A DNA stretch of 64,000 nt from Ampullaceana balthica (GCA_944989445.1 CALYLW010000126.1:434001-498000); one strand, 5' to 3'. Counted from the first letter of the stretch, positions 21,935-34,618 are shown. Translations and numbers: made by a program. The notes: generated by a model from the sequence alone, not told the origin.

Positions 21935-22963
21935 GGAAAAAAATCCATTGCGAGTAAGAGAACATTAAGGAAGACAACATTGAACGATGAACAGGCGAGG
22001 ATTCTTGTGAGACATTCAGACGAGACTTTCATTCCAGTATTGCCCTCGTGGGACATTCTGCAAAGTGTCAAACACAACTTCATGTTCTCTGCAAGTCGGA
22101 TGTGTACCATAGAAATTATAAATATTTAAAAGGAAGCAAGTACGTGTAATTGTGTTTGTTATTATACACACAAATATTTAGCCTCCTCCTCTGATCTAAA
22201 AAGCTAGATTTTGTGGATGTTAAAACGAGTTATGTGGCAACATAGTTTATGTCTGCTGATAAAAACAAAGAGGACGTAAATATTTGTGTTATCTATAACG
22301 AACGTGTCAGGCCCGATATAGACTGGCTTCCAGATGATGAATTATACATTTCCCCATAGATGGCTTTCTCCTATGGATTACAAAACAACCGTTGATCAAA
22401 CTTTTGCCTTTCGGCTCTTAACCGTTTTTTAGGCTTCCACCACACAAAATAAGGGGAAGCAACCAAAGAGAGGGGGAAATAACGAGCTTAAAGTATATTC
22501 ACGATAATAGCGACAAAAAAATATTGACATGTTTGAAAAGATTTAAGGACATAAATGTAAAATTGTTAATTAAGTTTAATATAATTATTATTATATCGAT
22601 GTCATCTCTGATTTGGAAAACGAAGACAACATGTTATTGTCAAATGTTTAATTAAATATATTTAACTGCCTCTAGTTGTGTCAGAGCTACGGAAATTGGA
22701 AATAAACATAAAATCATGAAATAGGTTGTTATCTGTACTTAAACCTTCAACACCAATAAAAACAATGGGCCACCTTTAGGCTAATATTTTTTTACGAAAG
22801 ACTCATGTAACACAAACTTAAACAGAGATTTAGTCGCACAATACGTGTAGTGTTTCTTTTGAGATAACTGAGATAATTGCTGTATTTGTTCAAGTCATTT
22901 TGGTTATCATTGTTTTAAGGAAAGAATTCCAAAGATTCACTGGAGACTAAGAGTTAAATCAAA
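21935..22963. other. Unique AT-rich DNA, no feature seen
   Basis: Nothing recognised. Confidence 0.5.
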
Positions 22964-23123
22964 TTGTTGAAATAAACAGTTGAAACAGTTGAAACAAACA
23001 GTTGAAACAAACAGTTGAAACAAACAGTTGAAACAAACAGTTGAAACATACACTTCAAACAAACAGATGAAACAAACAGTTAAAACATACAGTTGAAACA
23101 GACAGTTGAAACAACAGTTGAAA
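22964..23123. repeat. Minisatellite, 13-bp unit, about 12 copies
   Basis: aaacagttgaaac repeated with scattered substitutions and small indels. Confidence 0.93.
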
Positions 23124-25373
23124 TCGAAGTACAAGTAAATTGTAATTGAAAATTTCTAAGAATATATTTTCGCTATTTATTTATTGTTTTAAATAAATTT
23201 GAGACTTAATCGATCTATTTTACCACATAAACTAGCGGCGGACACACTGTTTTTTTTCTCCACTGTTATAATGATGTCAACAGACTGAATATATTCTCGC
23301 ATAGATCTTGTAACTAATTTTTGTCCTTGAAAACTGAAAATCTCGAAGTTTAAAAAAATTATTTGTAAGTTAATCCGCTGTGAAGTCCCAAAAGCTTTGA
23401 GAGCTAAGCTGTGATGTCAGATTTGGCAATATTCTGAACCAGTTTTATCACAGTAAGGCATCGCCTATGTCTGACCTCTTGATGGATTTTCAAAACATCT
23501 TACTATGTCTTCAAAGCTTTTCAGCCTGAGTGTTGAGGATAGTAAAGTAATTTTTTTTCAATAGCGTAACTTGTTTAAATTCATTGTCTTTTGCTATATA
23601 TTACATTTTTTAGTGTATGATGAAGTCATTTAGTTACTCAAATGTGAATAAAATCACGAGTGGCCGGTTTTAATGGTGAAAAGAAGGACACTCAGCTTAC
23701 AAGTATCTGTGGTGTGGTCCCTGGTGTCAAACGGCTGCTGCGTCCAGTGACGCGCTTACAGTGGAACTCGTCAATAATTAACCGACTTGTGGGAAAGAGT
23801 GTCTATAGTATTCTCAGATTCCCTTGAAGAATTTGAGCACAGATAATACTACGCATTTCTTTAAGAAAAACTTTCATACTTTAAAACAGATTTCCCTTCA
23901 GATTCCCCTGGATCTACTGACTGAGATCAAGGCATTATGAACAACGAATAATGACACAATTTGTAAATGGACACTCGACACTGCTTATAATGTACAGCTA
24001 TCATGAAGGTTCCATTATAACCCTCACCGAAGTCTTTAACAGTGTACGTTAGTTCGGGGCGGAGAGGGGTAATACGGCTTGCCATAAAGAGCATTCATTT
24101 CATACAAAGCAAATAGTTTTAAATATAATTAACATTATCGTATAGAGTGTATTTAATGTGACAAAAGGGGGGAGGACTACATTTTAAGATCAATAAATCA
24201 ATCCTCGTTTTATCATTATTGACATTGGTTAGTATGTAAAAGTAATAGTTACGTACAATATTGAAGTATACGAAAACATAAAATGAACCTAATTAAAGAC
24301 ATAGAAAATGAAGTGTATCAAGTGATACACAGCGGTTTATATTGAATATTAAATGAAATGGGCCTATTGTATCATGAAGGCGTTGCAAGATAGAGAATAA
24401 CATAAAGAGATGTTGTTTTTTAACTAAAAATTTCAGTGTTTTACGATTTTCTTATCGGTAAACCTAACAATACGTTAAAATCTTCGTATGTTACACATAT
24501 TTAAAAGAGTATTTTGATCATTCTAGTTTTTCAATTTTTAGTATGATAAATTGTGGTCTAAATTGTAAAAGGGTTTGGACATAACTCTGGAAAATTAAAA
24601 ACCAAATGTTTTCAAATTCTGATTCTATTGTGAACATTAACTGTTTCTCGTAGAGTTTTTCGTAACAATAAATAAATTCATATTTAATACTTCACGTATA
24701 TAAAAATTGTGTATTTTGATATCTGTAACAATGCCGTAAATTCGGATAACTTGTGAAAATAACAAAGAGATTGTGAAAAATAAGTAATTTTCAGTTGATT
24801 CACTTAGAAAAAGCGTGTGTTTAATTTGAAATGTGTATGCTTTTGTCGTGATTTATTTGATTGTTATAATTTATTTTATCAATAGCTTGTGAATCTTCGC
24901 GGAGTAAAGCAGACGGATACACAGAGCAGTTATTGCTTTAAAACGTGACATGGATCTGTGTGGATAGTTAAATGGATAACGATGACTGCAGATAGTTTTT
25001 TTAGTAAGTTATATTACACAAAACATAATTATAAATGACAAAGAATCTTTGAAATATTATTTTTTATTAAATTTTTAATTTTATTTCTTTAAGGTATTCA
25101 ATAAAACAAAATCATCGTATTCCATAAATTTCTCAAAATTTTTATTTCAGACATTTGAAATTTGAAATATGAAGTAGAAAGTTGTCAAGAATGTCTTAGA
25201 TTAGAAGACTGTAACTTTGTGTCACATCCTCAAAATTCAGTCAGCCTGACCATATTCTGTCTCTTTGCCAAACACGGCATAACACATGCATGAAACCGAA
25301 CAGATGATAAACTCTACGTATGTTAAATTTAGACTTGGACAATAATGACCAAAGCCCCAAACAGAAAGAAATG
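23124..25373. other. Unique AT-rich DNA, no feature seen
   Basis: More than 2 kb without tandem repeats, transposon termini or a long reading frame. The longest stretch in the window with nothing to report. Confidence 0.5.
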
Positions 25374-25969
25374 ACTCGAGCCATGGACATCGCTAGGAAT
25401 TTTTCCAAGGCAAAAAACCCACTTTTTTAATTTTAACTGACAATACCATACAGGTACAATTTTCAATTAAATTCAAGTTCAGTATACAATAAGGGTCGAA
25501 AAAAGCCTTAGAAATTATTAAGACTTACAAATTAGTGCTGTAATAGCTAAAATGCAACATTTATTAATGCATTTAATAAATTAAAAACTTAAGTTCTCAC
25601 GAGAAAATGAAATTTTGCTGTGAAATAATATACGTGTAGAAACTGCAGGATTACCAAGGATGGATATCAGAAAAAAATTTTACATGCTAAAAAAAATCGA
25701 AAATTAGAACAATCGCGGGATTCCGAAAGGCCGTTATTAGAAGATTTTGGGGCGTCTGTAGCATCTGACTTATCATTGGCATTAAGGACAACAGTACACG
25801 TTCAACAGCCAGACATAACTCAAGCAACTGTTCCTAATTTGATTGTCGCTGACACTTATTCATTTCCTAAATTGGATATTGGAAGGTATGTCTGGACATA
25901 CGACCTTTCAAATAAGTTAATTGCAGCTGATTCGTGATTGTTGGACCCTTGATAAAAATTATGATTTTA

Positions 25970-27560
25970 GAGCTGACAGTGAGGGAAACAGAGTTTTTAG
26001 TTTTTAGATATGCACGGTTATCAGACCATTCACCGTGGCTTGTATACTCTCAAATGTTAATAGGTGCCTTTTGCAAATATTGCGTGTTGTTTCTGCAAAA
26101 AGTAATTCTATAAGTTCAGTGGGTATTTGCCATTAAACCATGTACAAAATATAAAGATTTCAACGAAGATGCACGTAGCAACCTGCAAAGCACACTATGG
26201 CACGAAGGCTCTCATGAAGATGCAAGCAATTTTATTTGCTTTATTGGAAGCCAAAGCAGTTTCTATAGATGAGAAGTTGGACTCTTCATTTAGAAGACAA
26301 ATTCAAGAAAATCGCAACTAACTGGGTCCCATCATTTCTACAATCCTATTTTGCTGCATGCATGTTTTAGCACTTCGTGGAACAGAATCAAATTCTGGTA
26401 ATTTGTATGAACTGTTAGAGTTTCGTGTTGAATCTGAAGATGAAGTTCTTGGTAATCGTTTGTCAATTGGTTCTTGTAGTGCTGAGTATGGTTCACCGAC
26501 AAAACGGCCGCGGACAAAAAGGCCCTGGACTAATAGATGGACTAATAGTAAAATTTACAATCAAATATATTCGTATTTTTACTCACCTATTCAGTGTCAG
26601 GTTTAGCTAACAATAAACAATAATAATAACACCACAAAAGTGAATTTAATAGCCTTTACGCGAAATGGTACGAATAACGGTTGTTTGTTGACAAGAAACA
26701 ATATAATAACATCACAAGAAACAATATAATAACATCACAAGAAATAATTTTACAATTTTACCACTTTTTTAAGAGTGAAAAAGTTGACGAAAACTTAAAA
26801 TGCAAAAAAAAATATTTTTAAAAAAAAATGTTAACAATTTTTCTGGGGCCGTTTTGGCCGAGGCCGTTATGCCGGGGCCGTTTTGTCTGGGGCCATTTTG
26901 ACGGGTAACCGCTGAGTGTATCTCGGCAACTATAATCGAAATTTGTGGGTCTCTTTTGCTTGAAGACATTGTTCGTGAAGCAAATTATTCAGTTTCATTT
27001 TCTATACTTGCCGACGCGACAACTGACATTTCAGGCATTGAGCAGATGTCACTTGGTGTTAAATTTGTCAAAGAACAAAATGGGAAAATGATGGTCACAG
27101 AAGAATTCATGGGATATATTCCAATTGCCAATAGAACAGCTGAAGGTTTAACCAACACCATCATTACTAATTCATTAGAATTTTGATTAAATATGACAAA
27201 GCTTGTTGGTCAAGGATACTACGGATGTTCTACAATGGCAGGTAAAGAAGGAGTCCAAGCAATAATTCGAAAAAAATACCCAAAAGAAGCATTTGTACAT
27301 TGCAGTTCACATAAACTAAATCTTGTTGTGAACGATTTAAATAATGTTAATGTTGTACGAAACACAATAAAAACAATTAAGTAAATTAAAGTGTTTTTCC
27401 GACAAAGTAATCAGCAAAGAAAAGGTATCCTAAATGTTCCTTTGCTATGTGCAACTAGATGGACACATAAATATAAAAGCTTGCGGATTTTTGCTGAAAA
27501 TGTTACATAAATTGTTAATCAACTGGAATATTTAGAACAATCAGTAATGTAATCAGTTAT
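25970..27560 (+). pseudogene. DUF4371 (ZMYM1-like) hAT transposase remnant
   Basis: A broken transposase in several frames. About 25985-26110 encodes a TTF-type zinc-finger segment (PWLVYSQ, then CKYCVLF). From 26127 a second frame reads to QENRN, a stop at 26319, then LGPIISTILFC and LALRGTESNSGNLYELLEF. It is split at 26489 by a MITE and resumes at about 26914 with ISATIIEICG, then SILADATTDISGIEQMSLGV. After a stop at 27184 come GQGYYGCSTMAGKEG, HCSSHKLNLVVND and LLCATRWTHKYKS. At least two stops and one frameshift make it non-functional. The C-terminal hAT dimerisation domain is absent. Confidence 0.9.
26490..26910. mobile_element. 421-bp MITE inserted in hAT-1
   Basis: Its terminal inverted repeats of about 36 bp begin ggtt(a)cacc/ggttaccc and continue with GACAAAACGGCC-like GC-rich text. 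A 9-bp target duplication differs at one base (GCTGAGTAT 26481-26489, GCTGAGTGT 26911-26919). Excising it restores the DUF4371 reading frame from SCSAEY directly to ISATIIE. The middle is AT-rich with a short triplication of acaagaaacaatataataac at about 26691-26745. A 9-bp duplication suggests a Mutator-like (MULE) family, but hAT or P cannot be excluded. Confidence 0.88.
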
Positions 27561-27750
27561 ACTTGCAGATATAATTATGTTTTATGTTTGATAAATGTAA
27601 ACTGTCATCCATGTAATAAACTTTCAGGAAATTTAATTCAGTTTTATTGTAACAACTTTATGACATTTTTATGATTTTTTTTCTCAAATGTAGGGTGGGG
27701 GGGGCAAATGCCCCCCTTGCCCCCCCCTTCCCTACGCCCATGACTCGAGC

Positions 27751-28034
27751 TCAAGAAGAGCAATGTGCTTTGGGACAAAAACTGAGTTCATTATGTAAAT
27801 AACACTTAGCTGCGTGCGGGGCATTTCCTTGATCCCTTCACTCTAGGAACGCGTGTGTACTCCATAAAATGTGTGAAACAGCGGCCCCCAGGACGGACTA
27901 TGGCGTGCTAGGTCTCTCAAGCCATCTATTGATATCTCGATTCCTGGTCTCAGCATTCAGCAGAATATATTCAAGTACTTATTTGGCGCGGACGGGGAGA
28001 CCAGCGGGCGTATTATACTCACAAGAGTGTTTGT
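27751..28034. other. Unique spacer
   Basis: Balanced composition, no repeat or coding signal recognised. Confidence 0.45.
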
Positions 28035-28195
28035 CGCAGTGAGTGAGACAAGACCAGATCTGTAGATGCGCATATGTAGCAGTGAGTGAGACACAAACTC
28101 TTCTGTAGATGTGCATATGTCGTGGCTAGACATGACCCGATCTGTAGATGTGCATATGTCGTGGTTAGACATGATCCGATCTGTAGATGTGCAGC
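28035..28195. repeat. Minisatellite, about 39-43-bp units, 4 copies
   Basis: tctgtagatg(t/c)gcatatgt recurs four times. The first spacers contain cagtgagtgagaca and the later ones cgtggttagacatgatccga, so two unit types are joined. Confidence 0.9.
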
Positions 28196-28594
28196 TGCCC
28201 AGAGAATACGATCTGAGTTTTTATCACTGAAATATTTTTTACGGAATATATAAAATACTGTGTATACAATCAGTGACATTTGCCCTCTAGTCCCTTGTAT
28301 TCTTGAACCAATACTTCCATTGAAGTCTGTCATCAATCTCCTTCGTTCCCAACGCCTAATCCGAAATCTAAAACTCCCTCCATTTTGATACAAGCGGCTT
28401 TTTACCTACAGAGGTCATATTTACATTCAAGGTTAACTCCACGTATTATCTCTTTATATAATTTTCTACAACTAAATAAATCGAACAATGTTGTATAATT
28501 ATGTCGATATTAATTTAGATTGTGTTTTGAAGCATCTGATAAATTTGCATGTTTCTTACATTCTAGTCAGACTTCAAAGTTATTTAATGGAAAT
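28196..28594. other. Unique spacer before LINE tail
   Basis: No tandem repeat. No reverse-transcriptase motif seen upstream of 28595, consistent with a 5'-truncated LINE. Confidence 0.4.
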
Positions 28595-28835
28595 TACGAT
28601 GGTAAGGACACGTGACAAGAACTGGAGGTCTCGCAAAAACCATATTACAAGGCACAGTCCAGGGAGGAAGGAAAAGAGGCAGACAAAAGAAGAGAAGGAA
28701 GGACGATATCAAAGAGTGGACCGGCCTGTCATTCGGCGACTCTCAAAGGGCAGCACAGGACCGGGACAAATGGCGTGTGTTAGTGAGCAGTTCACGATGG
28801 TGCCCCAACGACCCAACAACGGGTTAAGGGATAGT
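28595..28835 (+). pseudogene. LINE reverse-transcriptase C-terminal tail, 5'-truncated
   Basis: The plus-strand frame reads GHVTRTGGLAKTILQGTV, then GGRKRGRQKKRRKDDIKEW, TGLSFGDSQRAAQDRDKWR and a stop after PTTG. This is the well-known C-terminal tail of endonuclease/reverse-transcriptase proteins of animal non-LTR retrotransposons (basic RGRQKKR linker, then E-W-T-G-L and R-D-K-W-R). No palm-domain motif remains upstream, as expected from 5' truncation during target-primed reverse transcription. Basic-residue spacing is conserved and no stop interrupts the tail, so decay is modest. Confidence 0.88.
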
Positions 28836-29006
28836 TCAAATTCAAGTTCAAAGATGGTAGAGCAACACAAATAAGAGGTTTTTAAAAAGCTCGGTGTTTA
28901 GATGTCGGTTGAGATGTCATGTTTGATGGAGTACTTATTAAAAGCAGAACAACTCATACTTGATCAAAGATTGTTTTAAACTGTACCTTTTCCTTGTGAA
29001 GGTTTA

Positions 29007-29078
29007 GTTAGACACACGGCATAAGTTAGACACACGGCATAAGTTAGACACACGGCATAAGTTAGACACACGGCATAT
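29007..29078. repeat. Minisatellite, 18-bp unit, 4 copies
   Basis: gttagacacacggcataa in four perfect tandem copies. Confidence 0.96.
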
Positions 29079-31167
29079 ACTTAAGTTTGCGCTGGCAAGT
29101 GTAGAATTTGAGATGCTTTTCTTATGTTGTGATAAACGCGTTTTCAAAAGTCTCTACATAAATCGTATAACGATACGATAATAAAACTTTAAAATAAAAA
29201 ACTTTCGCATTAAAAGATTAGGAAATACTTGGAGCAAGGCATTTACAATTTAATGGAAGGAATTATTTTTTTTTAAATTTCATATTTTAAAAAATATAAT
29301 CTCTTTCGTAAATATGTGAGATATTTACTACTGTATTACAAAATGTATTTTTAAATTCCCTCTGATCTTTTTAAGAATTGTGAGTTTGACTTAAAGAAAC
29401 AAAATATATTTTTTTAAAGTATTTTTTGTTAATGAAGGACCTTAATTTTTTTCCTTTTCTTTTTGTAGAGGAAATTTATAACATAAAATACAAAATACAT
29501 TTCAAAAATGATAATTTTTGAAACAAAGTTCTTTAATAAACACACCTTTTTTGTCTTTAATATAGCACTATTACTGTTTGCTGGTTAACATTATTTAAAT
29601 GCCAATTTGTTGAAAGTCTACTTCTTTAAGTCTTACTTATTTTTAAAAAAAAATGGAAATGGTTTTTGAAACTATATGCCACATAAAAAAATAAAAAAAA
29701 ATATAAAAAAAGCCGGCTCATTCATTCATGAACGTTTTAGGTAATAAAGAAATACTTTGAGGTGCTATTTTGTAACGACTGGGAAAGATATTCACCTCAG
29801 TGGTGCCTCTAAGTTACTGCTTACTCGAATCTAGAATATGTCTTACTGACTCAAATCTGTTGAGATTATCTACAAAACGAAAACTCTAATGGTTAAAAGC
29901 AAAACTATTTATTTATCATGCTTTATTTAACCAATTATTCAAAGTTAATTTGTCTCCTACCTTAGGAGGTTCGACAACTACTTCCAAATATTTTCCGGGA
30001 AAAAAGGTTAATTAGCATAGGAAAGTATACGTAAATTTATATATAGATTGTAAACACAGAAGACAGAATGTTGGTTCATGAAATGCTGGCAGCGTATCTT
30101 GCGTACATTGAGGTTGATATCTACACAAACCCAAACAGCGTCATCGGAACGGCAGTCCATTAGACTTGTATTGAAATGTCTCTAATACCGGACCCATCCC
30201 TACAGATGGCTCTAAATTATTCAGGACTCTAAAACGTATTGTCTTTTCACCTTGGGCGTGCTGGCCATGCAGAAGTAGAAGCTACCTGCCTAGGTCACAT
30301 GGCTTTAAAGATGCCATCTCATGGTGAATGGTAAACGTCGCTGCCTTACTAACACAGTTGAAAGTGTCTTTCCCCCCTTTGATAGCAGATTTTAATGAAG
30401 GCTTTAGCTTTTGTAAAAGTTTGAGATTAGCAGAAAACCTAATTCTAGTTTAATTTTACTATATTTTTGATTGACGCAACAGAAAAGGTCAAGAAGAACA
30501 ATTTCATTATCGTTATTTTTAGTCAAGTTGTTATCGGTATCTTGTCTTTAAGTCCTACTGTGGATGACGTTGTTTTTAATTATTTGGGTTGTATACTTGA
30601 TGCAGATATTATCTGTATTACAAATGTTTTCTTCTGTGAACCACTCAAACTTAAGTTCTTGACCCCAACTTATCCAAACGCTTTCAAGTTAAATACGATA
30701 ATTGTCAACACCTAAACCAATATCCGGCGTTTTAGCGCAGTGTCGACGTTATGAGAAGTCAAAAACTAAAAACTGACATAAAAACAAGGAACCCAAAGCT
30801 CCATTCGGCACCCTTTCAAAACCCCTCGCTTCCCACGTCCCCCATTCCCTAGTCTTCAAATTGCATCTGAACGCCGCTCGTACCAGACCCTAATAGCAGC
30901 GATCTAGGACCAGGGTAACAGAATGATGACTCCGATTATAGTCTGTAAACACCCCGATGTTAGGGCTGTGTTAAATATAGCATGACCGGGGAGTGGGGTA
31001 TGAAAGACAGTCAAGGAAAGATGAAAGAAATACAATAAAACACACGACTTTCATTGAAACTGAGTGGGGAATGTTTCTATTTTTGACCCAAGAGCATTTT
31101 TTAATGGCACAACAGACAAAAGGATAAAAAGAAGGAAAATAACGAGAAAGATAGAAAGATAGAGTGA
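29079..31167. other. Unique DNA, GC-richer patches at 30050-30400 and 30780-31010
   Basis: The first kilobase is very AT-rich. Two patches of near-balanced composition follow, with no tandem repeats, transposon ends or recognisable domains. An 82-codon frame at 30467-30715 lacks family resemblance. Confidence 0.4.
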
Positions 31168-31180
31168 AAAGAAACTAAAA

Positions 31181-31212
<32 letters not shown>

Positions 31213-31214
31213 AA
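31168..31214. repeat. (GAAA)n microsatellite
   Basis: About ten gaaa units in a wider purine-rich tract (31120-31230). Confidence 0.95.
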
Positions 31215-31624
31215 AGAGTAAGAAGGAAAGATTATTTTTTAAATGTTGACCTAGAAATAACTAGTCTATAGTACGGTATACATATACAAAGTTAATAGAC
31301 ATTACTAAACTTCAATCATATTAAGTATTTATAGTTTATGAATTAATTTTATAGTCTAGCAAATAATGAGATTGGACGAAGCTTTGCTCGTTGGTAACAT
31401 TCGTGACTATGGTCAGAATGCGTCCAGGAAGCAAGCATGTATTGTGGCCCATACAGTGACGTAAAAGGCCAGATAGGTAAAACAACAAAATGTGACAACA
31501 TAATGCCAGACGTTGACCTCTCATCTGTAATTTTCCAGTGTGAAGTGGACAAAGATGAACATGTACCCAACATGTCAGTCAATCCTGCCGTACATCAAAT
31601 ACTGACACATGCCCATGCCACCCA

Positions 31625-31985
31625 ACATGTAGACCCATTACCAAATAAACTGTCAAAATGATGGACTGTTGGTAATTTAGACACATTAAACATTAAAGTG
31701 TGAAAAAGATGGACTTTTGGTAGTTGGTAATGTAGACACAAACAATAAACTGTCAAAAAGATGTAAGGTTTGTAATGTAGACACATTAAACAATAAACTG
31801 TCAAAAAGATGTAACATTTGTAACGTAGACACATTAAACAATAAACTGTCAAAATGATGGACTGTTGGTAATGTAGACACATTAAACAATAAACTGTCAA
31901 AAAGATTAACTGTTGGTAGTGTAGACACATTAAACAATAAACTGTCAAAGAGATGTAAGGTTGGTAATGTAGACACATTACCTAT
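31625..31985. repeat. Minisatellite, 48-bp unit, about 7 copies
   Basis: gtagacacattaaacaataa followed by aactgtcaaaaagatg recurs every 48 bp, with subtypes after the core (taaggt, taacat, gactgt). One unit is shortened near 31720. Minus-strand frames of 96-127 codons are by-products of the unit being a multiple of three. Confidence 0.95.
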
Positions 31986-32629
31986 TTAACTGTTAAAAAA
32001 ATGTTAAGTTGTTGAATTTGGGGTTTGGTTTTAAGCTAAGTTAAATTAATTAGTTCAACTCTTTATTATTAAAATATGTTTTAAAATCGTATCTAAAGTT
32101 GATAGATCTATGAGCAGACTGGTATACTCTCACACACACGTAACAAAAATGTCAATGAAAGATACAATTTGAGATAGAGACCGACTGACGGGAAGTGGAA
32201 AAAAGATCAATATGTCATTATACAACGTCGTTTTGCGATAAAGATTTTAAAGTATAATACAAAAACAAGAATAACAAACAAATTTTAATTAAAAAATTGT
32301 TTGTGCCGCGTACAGTCTAAAAGTAAAAAGACAAAGACGAGACACAGAATGAATCTATATAACACTGTGCAGTATCCTACAATCCCATTTTCAGAAACAA
32401 ATTGAGAGGTGTTTTTTTTAATAAAAATCTACAACAAAATTTTTTTGTTACTCAGCTATTAAAATTGTACTTACCTCATATCTCCACTTGACATTAATCT
32501 CAAGAGTACATCATACCACCTTTCTTTACCACTTTTACCACAAAAGTATTCACATTGAACTAAATCTGTCACTAACAACACCTATCCTCCTTCTTCATTG
32601 CGCCAATAGATTTCATGGAATCGAAGAGT
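31986..32629. other. Unique AT-rich DNA, no feature seen
   Basis: Nothing recognised. Confidence 0.5.
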
Positions 32630-32910
32630 TTTCTGTAGTAAACCGCACGGGGAGATGTAACCATGCCGCGAGCAAGAAGCGAGGCCAGCGTTTCGAATCC
32701 CCACATCTTTTGTATTCAAATCTAAATCATTTTTACCCAGCTCCAGGCAGCATGAGATGGCGTGTGGTACCCGGCCACACGCGGGTCTATGCTAGGCGAC
32801 CACACGCGGGTCTATCATAGCCTTATCCGGTGACGTCTCAGCATTAGCGCGACCCAGCTGCGTTTCTTTAGTGGGCGGTGGTCGCGTACTCCCCAGCCTT
32901 GCTTAATATT
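32630..32910 (+). mobile_element. Possible tRNA-related SINE fragment
   Basis: A GC-rich island with a B-box-like gtttcgaatcccc (32692-32704) and acceptor-like complementary ends (gatgt at 32653, acatc at 32704). An internal direct duplication of ccacacgcgggtctat lies at 32775-32818. The A box is poor, so it is not a functional tRNA. The SINE assignment is tentative, and a GC-rich unique island is the alternative. Confidence 0.35.
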
Positions 32911-34137
32911 CTACACAACACTTTGGCGGCATGAGAATTTTGTGTCAGAAAACAAAAAAATTTTTCCGGTGAATAAATAAACAAACATATGTTTTGCGTT
33001 AGTCGATTATCTACTCATTGTCCCCTTAACGGCCAATAGCCTGTAACAACACTTTTCCTCTTATTTTCCTTTAAACCACTCAACAGAGACATCTAAGCCC
33101 AAAGAGTAGAGTAAGCTGCTCGCCCAAATGAAGCTTAAAGGTCAGATTTACGCTTATTTTCAGCTCCTTGTTTACAATGGTTAGTTTACTAGACAATAGT
33201 TCCCTCATTGCTGTAAAATTTAATTTTGTCAACTCAACACAATGTTACGAATACTATAGAATTTATTTTACTTTCTATAACAATCGAAAGAGTCATAAAT
33301 AAACAACACAATGTAACGCCTACTATAGAATTTAGTTTACTTTCTATAACAATCTGGTCATTTGTTTAGCACAAATATGACATATTTTTTCTTAATGACT
33401 TTAGTAAATGAATGGCTCTCATATAATTTATTTTAAAAAGCCTCAAATATTCTCAAAACACATTCAACTTTGTCTATTAAAGGAGAAGCCATGACGAGAG
33501 TGAATAGCGTTACTCTTATCTCTATAGTTCATCGCGATTCATGAACATAATTGATGTTATTGTCCAATTACATACTACTGGTTTCTGTTAACTTACAATA
33601 ACTTCAGTACTTTTTATCAACAAATCGACTGCATGTAAAAATTATTTTCATAAAACAAAACAATTGTTTACTAAAAAAAAATATAAACCAGGCCTATCGT
33701 TTCCAACGTTTCCACCCGTCACAAACAATAATAAACAAAAACCCCAGCCTCATCATCCCTGGAACCGGTTCATTAGTCCAGAATGATTAGACCGGCCGCT
33801 GTTACGTCACCCCGTCCTGAGGGCAGTCCATGCTCCAACGGGTTCGTGAAAGAACGTTTGGGAGGTGGAGGGGCAAGCTTGAATGTTGAAGATTGAAATT
33901 GTGGTAGATCTGAAGAGGAGGTGAGCGTGTCAGTATTTAGGTGTTAAGGTGAGACCACTCTATGGTGCTGTGATGACAAGATGAGATAACTCAAGTATTC
34001 TAATTGGAATGATCTCTCACTCGTATCTTTTACTCGGGGAAGTGTTTGTAATATTGTGTAAACGGATGAAAAAACATGACTACACTTTTAGAGAAAAGAG
34101 GGGCTCAGAAGTAAGATTAAAAATTTAGTGATAAGAG
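32911..34137. other. Unique DNA with a 69-bp tandem duplication
   Basis: caacacaatgt(t)acg plus tactatagaattta and actttctataacaatc occur twice, 69 bp apart (about 33235-33352). A GC-richer patch at 33700-33860 has no other signature. Confidence 0.5.
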
Positions 34138-34618
34138 GCACTGAGAAGTTAGATAAGACAAGTTTAAAGAAGAGAGTTGCTGAGAAGTTAGATAAGACAA
34201 GTTTAAAGAAGACAGTTGCTGAGAAGTTAGATAAGACAAGTTTAAAGAAGAGAGTTGCTGAGAAGTTAGATAAGACAAGTTTAAAGAAGACAGTTGCTGA
34301 GAAGTTAGATAAGACAAGTTTAAAGAAGACAGTTACTGAGAAGTTAGATAAGACAAGTTTAAAGAAGAGAGTTGCTGAGAAGTTAGATAAGACAAGTTTA
34401 AAGAAGAGAGTTACTGAGAAGTTAGATAAGACAAGTTTAAAGAAGAGAGTTGCTGAGAAGTTAGATAAGACAAGTTTAAAGAAGACATATGCTGAGAAGT
34501 TAGATAAGACAAGTTTAAAGAAGAGAGTTACTGAGAAGTTAGATAAGACAAGTTTAAAGAAGACAGTTGCTGAGAAGTTAGATAAGACAAGTTTAAAGAA
34601 GACAGTTGCTGAGAAGCT
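34138..34618. repeat. Minisatellite, 39-bp unit, about 12 copies
   Basis: ctgagaagttagataagaca followed by agtttaaagaagagagtt recurs every 39 bp. A plus-strand frame (34128-34775) encodes a 13-residue repeat AEKLDKTSLKKRV and then 50 unique residues. Variants between units (agagag/agacag, gttgct/gttact) change amino acids as readily as not, and the minus strand is also open for 66 codons. I therefore do not call it a gene. Confidence 0.96.

Larger units (their letters stand above)
25382..27742 (+). mobile_element. hAT-1, DUF4371/ZMYM1-type hAT transposon, degenerate
   Basis: The ends are catggacatcgctagg (left) and cctacgcccatg (right, inverse catgggcgtagg). They are flanked by a perfect 8-bp duplication ACTCGAGC (25374-25381 and 27743-27750). 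An 8-bp duplication and a C-A-x-x-G-G-x-G-T-A-G-type end are characteristic of hAT elements whose transposase carries DUF4371. The right end has G/C homopolymer stretches, as in hAT-2. The interior holds N-terminal and central transposase remnants; the catalytic C-terminal and dimerisation part is missing. A MITE sits at 26490-26910. Confidence 0.92.

Noticed and set aside
32650..32710. Functional tRNA gene
   Set aside because: A B-box-like motif and short acceptor-like complement exist, but the A box and anticodon arm do not fold into a credible cloverleaf.
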